Positions 58,559-64,000 of a stretch of DNA of 64,000 nt are shown here, piece after piece (within the stretch, counting starts at the first letter, position 1; the number at the start of each line of letters is the position of its first letter). Where the stretch lies: positions 310,001-374,000 of the forward strand of contig NZ_JBFAKK010000001.1 of NCBI RefSeq assembly GCF_040655735.1, written 5' to 3'. Made by a program: the position numbers and the translations under genes. This DNA is from Phytomonospora sp040655735. GTDB taxonomy: Bacteria > Actinomycetota > Actinomycetes > Mycobacteriales > Micromonosporaceae. Under the pieces are notes generated by a model, which saw only the letters and a program-made list of their open reading frames with translations, was not told the origin of the DNA and did not search any database.

Positions 58559-59884
58559 ATGCGCTTATCCATCCGCCGCGCCGTACTGATCGTCGTGGCA
58601 TTCGTCCTGGCCTCGGCCGCCGTCGTGCTCATCCGCGCCGGCGAGGCGCGGGCCCTCGACTCGGCCTTCTGGGTCAACCCCAGCACGTCCGCGGCCGCGT
58701 GGGTCGCGGCCAACCCCGGCGACAGCCGCGCCGGGGTCATTCGCGACCGCATCGCGGCGGTGCCGCAGGGCACCTGGTTCACCCGGCACAACCCGCAGAC
58801 CGTGCAGGGCGAGGTGAGCGCCGTCGTCGGTGCCGCCGCCTCGGCCGGCAAGATCCCGATCCTGGTCGTCTACAACATCCCCAACCGCGACTGCTCCGGC
58901 GCCAGCAACGGTGGCGCGCCCAGCCACAGCGCCTATCGCCAGTGGGTCGACCAGGTGGCCGCCGGACTCGCCGGTCGGGCCGCCACCGTCATTCTCGAAC
59001 CCGACGTGCTGTCGATCATGTCCAGCTGCATGGACGGCGGTCTCCAGAACGAGGTGAAGGCCTCCATGGCGTACGCGGGCAAGGCCCTGCGCCGAGCGTC
59101 GGCGCAGGCCCGCGTCTACTTCGACGCCGGACATTCCGCGTGGCTCGCACCCGGCGAGATGGCCTCCCGCCTCAACGGCGCCGACATCGCCGGCAGCGCG
59201 CACGGGATCGCCACCAACGTCTCCAACTATCGCCGCACCGCCGACGAGGTCGCCTACGCCAAGAACGTCATGGCCGCGACCGGTGTCGGCGGGCTGCGCG
59301 CGGTCGTCGACACCAGCCGCAACGGCAACGGGCCCGCCGGATCGCAGTGGTGCGACCCGCCCGGGCGCGCCACGGGCACTCACAGCACCACCGACACCGG
59401 CGACTCCGCCGTCGACGCCTTCCTGTGGATCAAGCTTCCCGGGGAGGCCGACGGCTGCGCCGCCGGAGCCGGGCAGTTCGTCCCGCAACTCGCCTACGAC
59501 ATGGCCATGGCCGCACCCGGCGGTCCCGGCCCGACGACCTCGCCGACCACGCCTCCGACCACGACCCCGCCGCCCACCGGCGGATGCGAGGCGACCTACC
59601 GCATCGTGAACCAGTGGACGGGCGGCTTCACCGCCGAGTTCACGATCGCCAACCGCGGCGCGACGACACCGGCGGGCTGGACCGCGACCTGGTCCTACGC
59701 CGACGGCCAGCGCGTCACCTCGGGCTGGAACGCGACCTTGACCCAGAGCGGCGACTCGCACAAGGCCGTCGACCTGGGCTGGAACGGCCGTCCGGGACCC
59801 GGGCAGACCGCGAGTTTCGGTCTCCAGGGAACCTTCAGCGGCGCGAACAGCGCCCCGACCGGGCTGGCCTGCGTGTTCCGCTGA
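58559..59884 (+). CDS. Secreted GH6 cellulase with C-terminal CBM2
   Basis: This secreted endoglucanase-type cellulase has 441 residues. A signal peptide/anchor (about 1-31) leads to the inverting GH6 domain with the conserved Asp residues D111 in NIPNRDCSG, D149 in ILEPDVLS and D298 in WIKLPGEADG. A Pro/Thr/Gly linker (about 321-341) joins a CBM2 (342-441) bounded by C343 and C438, with VTSGWNATLTQSG conserved. The open-cleft sequence pattern favours an endoglucanase over a cellobiohydrolase, but this is not certain. A CebR box precedes the gene and a terminator follows. Confidence 0.93.
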   Translation: MRLSIRRAVLIVVAFVLASAAVVLIRAGEARALDSAFWVNPSTSAAAWVAANPGDSRAGVIRDRIAAVPQGTWFTRHNPQTVQGEVSAVVGAAASAGKIPILVVYNIPNRDCSGASNGGAPSHSAYRQWVDQVAAGLAGRAATVILEPDVLSIMSSCMDGGLQNEVKASMAYAGKALRRASAQARVYFDAGHSAWLAPGEMASRLNGADIAGSAHGIATNVSNYRRTADEVAYAKNVMAATGVGGLRAVVDTSRNGNGPAGSQWCDPPGRATGTHSTTDTGDSAVDAFLWIKLPGEADGCAAGAGQFVPQLAYDMAMAAPGGPGPTTSPTTPPTTTPPPTGGCEATYRIVNQWTGGFTAEFTIANRGATTPAGWTATWSYADGQRVTSGWNATLTQSGDSHKAVDLGWNGRPGPGQTASFGLQGTFSGANSAPTGLACVFR

Positions 59885-59895
59885 CCGGCACGGCG

Positions 59896-59927
59896 GCGGG
59901 CGGCCCCGGGGGACTGGGGCCGCCCGC
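59896..59927 (+). terminator. 12-bp hairpin terminator of the cellulase gene
   Basis: GCGGGCGGCCCC and GGGGCCGCCCGC pair perfectly around an 8-base loop, 11 bases after the stop. Confidence 0.75.
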
Positions 59928-59948
59928 ACAAGACCCACAAGCCATCCC

Positions 59949-60542
59949 CTAGGGCTTGAGGTCCGACTCGCGCACGACTCCCTCGTCGAGGGCGGTCACC
60001 GCGGCGCGCAGGCGCATGGGTCCGGCCTCGGCCGTGACATCTCGCAGGAGCACGTAGGGGCCGACGACGAGCCGGCGGACGCGGCTGCGGAAGGGCCCGG
60101 CGTCGTCGCGGCCTTCGAGGTGGGTCACGTATTCGGCGCAGTCACGCCCGAGGAACTGCTCGCGGCCGCTGGGCGCGAGGCCTTCGAGGCCGGTGGCGAA
60201 CAGCTGCGCCGGGATGGGCGACACCCGCTCCAGCGGGGCCTTCCACTGTGCGCCGTGCGGTTCGGTGACCCAGGCGTGTTCGGCGGCGAGCTCGCCGTGG
60301 ACGTCGAGGTGGCCGCTGAGCGGCAGCCGGGAGTCCATGATGGCCTCCATGGTCCGGGGCACCTTGCCGAAACCCCGGGGTTCGGTGACGTCGCCGGCCA
60401 CCGCGCTCAAGATTCGGCCCGACTCTTCGCGGGCGTGGAACCGGTCGCCGAGCCACCAGACGGTCAGGACCGCCTCCAGGACCGGTGTGCTGGGCAGTTC
60501 ACGGGTGAGCAGGATCCGGGCGCGGACGTTGCGAGTCGCCAT
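59949..60542 (-). CDS. Hypothetical protein, 197 residues
   Basis: I do not recognise this protein. The ATG (complement 60540-60542) follows AAGGAAGG. It has no signal peptide or membrane segment. The pattern VWWLGDRFHAREESGRIL, PSGREQFLGRDCAEYVTHL and RRLVVGPYVLLRDVTAE suggests a beta-rich fold, perhaps like LolA/LprG-type proteins, but that is a guess. It is 17 bases downstream of the GExH-motif protein gene and surely co-transcribed with it. Confidence 0.7.
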   Translation of the reverse strand: MATRNVRARILLTRELPSTPVLEAVLTVWWLGDRFHAREESGRILSAVAGDVTEPRGFGKVPRTMEAIMDSRLPLSGHLDVHGELAAEHAWVTEPHGAQWKAPLERVSPIPAQLFATGLEGLAPSGREQFLGRDCAEYVTHLEGRDDAGPFRSRVRRLVVGPYVLLRDVTAEAGPMRLRAAVTALDEGVVRESDLKP

Positions 60543-60559
60543 GGTCGTACCTTCCTTCG

Positions 60560-61651
60560 CTAGTGCGCGTGTTGCCTCAGGTCGCCGGTGGTGGTCTCGA
60601 AGTTCGCGAGGCCGGCGCCGTCCATGTAGAAGCGGCTCGCGTTCGCCGGGATCCCATGGGGGATCGTCAGCAGGTAGGTCAGGTGCCGGCTGCCCATGCC
60701 GGCATAGCGCACGTTGGCCGCGGCGGCCTCCCGGACGCGGCGGGCGAAGTGGAGATTGCGCCACAGCCCGAAGTAGGCGAACAAGTCATCGTCGCCGCGC
60801 AGTGGAAGTCCGGCGAGGCGCAGCCGTTCGGCGTTGCCCAGGTCCTGGTCGGCCGCGGCGCGTTCCAGCAGCACCGGGATCAGGGCAGCCGCGACGTCCA
60901 GGATCGCCGGGACCTTGCCGGCGTGAGCGTGGGTGTCGAGGGTGTCGCCCAGCCAGGTGTCGACCACCAGCCCGGTGATGTAGGTGTCCAAGGTGGGGTT
61001 GGCGGTGTGGGCGAGGTACCGCTGCCGCAGGTGGGTCTCGGCGGGCGTCACGGCGTTGCCGCCGTTGACGCGCGCGTGCACGTCGGCGGCGATGTCCTTG
61101 AACAGGCCCCAGCCGATCTTGAGGTAGCGCTGGACCGGCTTCCCGTCGTAGCCCGCGACCCGGCGCAGGTCGGCCACGTGGTGGGGCAGGAACCGGCGCA
61201 GCAGGACCATCCCGGTACCGATCTTCGGGTACAGCGACTCGCCGCCGAAGAGGTGCCGGTTGGGAAGGGCCGCGATGCCGTAATGCGCCATCTCGGCGTT
61301 GTTCTCGGCGTCGTAGGCGGCCAGGAGGTTCGAGCCGGGCGCCATCACGTCACAGGCGAAGCGCTCGTAGACGAAACTCGTGAAACCGGTCGCGCTCTTC
61401 ACCTGGCGCAGGTCGACCTCGGTGTGGTCCTCGCCCAGGATGTTGAGATGCTGGGCGGGGAAGCGCAACCAAGTCCCTTGCGAACGTGGACCCGGAAGAT
61501 TGCCGACGTGGTCGGTGGCGCCCGCCGCGTGCGCGTTCACCTCGTTCCAGTCGGTGTAGTCGCGGATCACCGCGTCGGCGACGTTCGGCGTGGTGGCCTG
61601 GGTGAGCTGGTCGTCTCCGGGGTCGATCTGCTGTCCGTTTACCCAGAACAT
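60560..61651 (-). CDS. Uncharacterised protein with TraB/ChaN/EreA-like motifs
   Basis: This protein has 363 residues and no signal peptide. ILGEDHTEVD (G73-E74-D75-H76) resembles the GExxH-type first motif of the TraB/ChaN/EreA/Tiki superfamily. Near the C-terminus RNLHFARRV (R298) and VRYAGMGSRHLTYLL (H323) match that superfamily's Arg and final GxxH motifs. The roughly 220 residues between are helical and unfamiliar. Members include erythromycin esterases, haem-handling ChaN and metalloproteases, so a metal-dependent hydrolase is possible. A GGAAGGGA site precedes the ATG. The assignment rests on short motifs only. Confidence 0.6.
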   Translation of the reverse strand: MFWVNGQQIDPGDDQLTQATTPNVADAVIRDYTDWNEVNAHAAGATDHVGNLPGPRSQGTWLRFPAQHLNILGEDHTEVDLRQVKSATGFTSFVYERFACDVMAPGSNLLAAYDAENNAEMAHYGIAALPNRHLFGGESLYPKIGTGMVLLRRFLPHHVADLRRVAGYDGKPVQRYLKIGWGLFKDIAADVHARVNGGNAVTPAETHLRQRYLAHTANPTLDTYITGLVVDTWLGDTLDTHAHAGKVPAILDVAAALIPVLLERAAADQDLGNAERLRLAGLPLRGDDDLFAYFGLWRNLHFARRVREAAAANVRYAGMGSRHLTYLLTIPHGIPANASRFYMDGAGLANFETTTGDLRQHAH

Positions 61652-61766
61652 CGCGGTCCCTTCCGTCCGGGTGGAACTCCACCGTAGGAAGGCCGCCGAC
61701 CCGATCAGGAGTCCACAAGGGACGGCGAGCGGACACCGCCGGTGTCCGGCGGGGCACCCGCCGTGC

Positions 61767-62699
61767 TCAGCGCTCGCCCGCCTTGTGCGCGGCCAGCAGT
61801 CCGGCCGCGAAGTCGTCGCCGGGCCGGCGCAGGACCGTGTGGACGTGGTTGGCGTCGTTCTGCGTGTTGTCGTACTCGATCAGCAGACCCGGCGACTGGA
61901 TCCGGTAGTAGTGTCCGCCGCCGCGCTCGGCCGGGCCCTCCCAGGCGAAGCGCAGCTCGTCGGGACGCAGGCTCTCCCGCTCGATCGCCGCCAGGCGCGG
62001 CGGCAGCCGGTCGAGGTAGAGGTCGACGAGCTCACCTAGCAGGCCGGCGTCACCGGGGGACAGGTCGGCGGCCCGCAGGCCCGGCCCGAGTTCGACACCC
62101 GTGATGTCGCGGGCGTTGCTCGTGCGGATGTCATCGGGGGCGTGCGGCGAGACGATCGCCTGCTTGCGCAGGGCATCGGTCAGTCCGGCGAGCAGTCGCC
62201 GCGCCAGCTCCTCCTCAAGGGCGAGCGGCCGTACGACAGGCGTGCCCCGGTAGAAGGTGATCGCCGGGTTCGCGCCGAGGAACACGGGCGTGGGGCTGAC
62301 CTCGTCGGCGACCACGCTCATCGTCACCGACACGTGGTGCCCCTCGAAGCGCCACGACCAGGCGTCGTCGTCGGGCGAGCCGAACAACGCCACCCAGTAG
62401 TCGGCGGAGTGGCGGTCGCGCCGGTGTCCCTCGGCCCGGTCGAGGACCTCTTCGAGCCCCATGACACTGGTGACCTGGGCGAAGGCGTGCTCGCTCATCG
62501 CCGTGGCCAGCAGCCGGTGGGCGTTCTTGCGCCCGGCGAGGCTCAACCCCGCCAGGCATGTCCCCGGCCGCGGCCGGGGACGGTAGTCCCAGCGCAGGCG
62601 GTCGGGGTCGCCGAACGCGTGGACCGCCTCGGCGGCCTGCTCGTCGCTCAGCGACGCCAGCAGTCGCCGTCCCGCCGCGCGCATCTCCTCAGCCGTCAC
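61767..62699 (-). CDS. DUF3500 family protein
   Basis: This protein has 310 residues. GLSLAGRKNAHRLLATAMSE (cited as a motif), WRFEGHHVSVTMSVV, FLGANPA and YRIQSPGLLIEYDNTQNDANHVHTV are the conserved parts of DUF3500, whose function is unknown. The C-terminal His-rich strand resembles a metal site. A TAGCGT -10 box (complement 62707-62712) lies seven bases before GTG 62699, supporting a leaderless start there. It is divergent from the ligD-like gene. Confidence 0.85.
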   Translation of the reverse strand: MTAEEMRAAGRRLLASLSDEQAAEAVHAFGDPDRLRWDYRPRPRPGTCLAGLSLAGRKNAHRLLATAMSEHAFAQVTSVMGLEEVLDRAEGHRRDRHSADYWVALFGSPDDDAWSWRFEGHHVSVTMSVVADEVSPTPVFLGANPAITFYRGTPVVRPLALEEELARRLLAGLTDALRKQAIVSPHAPDDIRTSNARDITGVELGPGLRAADLSPGDAGLLGELVDLYLDRLPPRLAAIERESLRPDELRFAWEGPAERGGGHYYRIQSPGLLIEYDNTQNDANHVHTVLRRPGDDFAAGLLAAHKAGER

Positions 62700-62778
62700 G
62701 CACACCACGCTAGCGCCACCGGGACCCGGTAGGCCCGAAACGGTGCGGCCGACCGGGGCCGTGCGGTATGCCGGAGAC

Positions 62779-64000
62779 GTGGCCGACAAGCGCAAGAAGA
62801 AGGACGGGCTGGCGCGGTACCGCGCGAAACGCGACTTCGCCGTCACCGCCGAGCCCGCCGGCGGGTCCGGGGACGACTCGCCCGGCGGCCGCTTCGTCGT
62901 GCAGCGCCACCGTGCCACGCGCCTTCACTACGACCTGCGGCTGGAGATGGGCGGAGTGCTGGCGAGCTGGGCCGTCCCGAAAGGACCGACCCTCGACCCG
63001 AAGGCCCGCCAGCTCGCCGTCCACGTCGAGGACCATCCGGTCGAGTACTACGACTTCGAGGGCGTCATCCCCGGCGGCGAGTACGGCGGCGGGGACGTCA
63101 TCGTGTGGGACCGGGGCACTTGGGAACCGGCGAAGACCGGCGACCCGGTCCGCGCCGTGGAGCGCGGCGAACTCCACTTCGACCTGCGTGGCGAGAAGCT
63201 CGCCGGCCGCTTCGTGCTCGTCCGCCGCGCCCACGACGGCGACGACGACTGGCTGCTCATCCACAAGGACGACGAGTACGCACGGCGCGGCTGGAACCCC
63301 GAGGACCACCCGGTCTCGGTGAAGTCGGGCCGCACCAACGAGGAGGTCGCCGCCGCGCCCGAGGCCCTGTGGCGCGGTGACCTGCCCGCCGCCGAGGCGT
63401 CCGTGGCGGTGGCCGCGCACGGGCACTGGAGCGCGGCGAGCCCCGAGGAGCTGGCCGCGCTGGCCGAACTCGGCGACGGCGGCACGTGGACCGTCGGCGG
63501 CCACCGGTTGCGGCTGTCGAAGCTCGGCAAGGTCTTGTTCCCCCGAGCGAAAGGCCGCAAGGAGGTCACCAAACGCGACCTGATCGCCTACCACTCGACG
63601 ATCGCGCCCTACATGCTTCCCTACCTGGCGGGCCGTCCCGTCAACGTCCACCGCTTCCCCGACGGCGTCGAGCGGCCCGGCTTCTGGCAGAAGGCCGTGC
63701 CCGCCCACGCGCCCGAATGGCTGACGACCTGGCGCGACACCGAGGCGGAGGCCGACCGCACCGGCCGCTACGCCGTCGTCGACAAGGTGGCCTCGCTGGC
63801 CTGGATGGCCAACCACGGCGCCGTGGAACTCCACCCCTGGATCTCCGGCCTGCGCGACGTGCACGAGCCCGACTGGGCGCTCATCGACATCGATCCCGGC
63901 GAGAAGACGCGTTTCGCGGACATCCTGCTGCTCGCGCGCCTGTACGGGGAAGCGCTCCGCCATCTCGGCGTCGAGGGGATGCCCAAGGTCACCGGGCAGC
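62779..64000 (+). CDS. ligD: LigD-type DNA repair protein, phosphoesterase-polymerase (partial at right edge)
   Basis: This non-homologous end-joining enzyme is open at base 64000 (407 residues visible). The N-terminal 3'-phosphoesterase domain has VVQRHRATRLHYDLRLE (H44, H50, D52), VHVEDHPVEYYDFEG and PGGEYGGGDV. From about residue 244 the primase-polymerase domain begins (LRLSKLGKVLFP, LPYLAGRPVNVHRFPDG, FWQKAVP), with catalytic DIDP at residues 370-373. The start is GTG 62779 with no clear ribosome-binding site, so it may be leaderless. No ligase domain separates the two, and whether one follows cannot be seen. No ku gene is in the window. Confidence 0.88.
   Translation, partial: MADKRKKKDGLARYRAKRDFAVTAEPAGGSGDDSPGGRFVVQRHRATRLHYDLRLEMGGVLASWAVPKGPTLDPKARQLAVHVEDHPVEYYDFEGVIPGGEYGGGDVIVWDRGTWEPAKTGDPVRAVERGELHFDLRGEKLAGRFVLVRRAHDGDDDWLLIHKDDEYARRGWNPEDHPVSVKSGRTNEEVAAAPEALWRGDLPAAEASVAVAAHGHWSAASPEELAALAELGDGGTWTVGGHRLRLSKLGKVLFPRAKGRKEVTKRDLIAYHSTIAPYMLPYLAGRPVNVHRFPDGVERPGFWQKAVPAHAPEWLTTWRDTEAEADRTGRYAVVDKVASLAWMANHGAVELHPWISGLRDVHEPDWALIDIDPGEKTRFADILLLARLYGEALRHLGVEGMPKVTGQ

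Noticed and set aside
1..64000. rRNA, tRNA, insertion sequences, prophage or integrated-element boundaries
   Set aside because: No rRNA or tRNA-like sequence, transposase, integrase or terminal repeat was recognised, and base composition looks even throughout.

Overview
The window is high-GC DNA (about 70 percent by eye) with the codon bias of an actinomycete. GTG starts are frequent, 4-base ATGA/GTGA overlaps couple many genes, and several genes look leaderless, with TAGACT-like -10 boxes six or seven bases before the start. Secreted enzymes carry CBM2 modules, and the GH6 gene has a CebR-type operator. I see no rRNA, tRNA, insertion sequence, phage gene or CRISPR array. A soil or plant-litter actinobacterium fits; genus cannot be read from the sequence.

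The left 24 kb is a plant-hemicellulose (arabinoxylan) utilisation locus. A xylooligosaccharide-type ABC importer (binding protein plus permease, minus strand, leaving the window on the left) is divergent from an intracellular GH3 beta-xylosidase/glucosidase. That enzyme is translationally coupled to a Gfo/Idh/MocA oxidoreductase and a PmoA/DUF6807 protein. GAAAnTTTC palindromes sit just downstream of both predicted promoters. Next come lacI-araB-araD-araA followed by a chvE-gguA-gguB sugar importer. A second LacI gene (minus strand) is divergent from a four-gene ytfQ-ytfR-ytfT-yjfF furanose importer, followed by a DinB/DUF664 protein and a cytoplasmic GH51 arabinofuranosidase. The logic is uptake of xylo- and arabino-saccharides, cytoplasmic hydrolysis, and L-arabinose catabolism to xylulose 5-phosphate.

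From 24 to 33 kb are small independent modules. They include an MDR dehydrogenase, an FAD monooxygenase with a TetR gene, a degraded alpha/beta hydrolase, a flavin/PPOX protein, and a TetR gene divergent from an acyl-CoA dehydrogenase and acyl-CoA ligase. From 32.3 to 36.8 kb a LacI gene precedes a secreted CE1-type esterase with a CBM2. It is followed by a GNAT acetyltransferase, a 108-base remnant of a second CBM2, and a DUF3494 (ice-binding-like) surface protein with a Pro/Ser repeat stalk and an LPVTG anchor.

From 37 to 47 kb are further small modules. They are a hydrolase/TetR pair, LysR with an arabinono-lactone-oxidase-like enzyme and a PLP aldolase/deaminase, a haloalkane-dehalogenase-like hydrolase operon, an amino-acid permease and a methyltransferase. 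From 47 to 51.6 kb lies a minus-strand xylFGH xylose importer ending in a ROK regulator. From 52.5 kb come galU, a DUF2071 gene, a 1058-residue BTAD/ATPase regulator, a dehalogenase-like hydrolase with changed pocket residues, a GH6-CBM2 cellulase, and an unassigned pair. One member of that pair has TraB/ChaN/EreA-like motifs. A DUF3500 protein and a LigD-type 3'-phosphoesterase/polymerase gene that runs off the right edge finish the window.

The most interesting items are the four sugar importers in one window with separate operator families, hairpins placed after binding-protein genes, the coupled GH3-Gfo/Idh-PmoA trio, the CBM2 and hydrolase remnants, and the unassigned GExH-motif pair.
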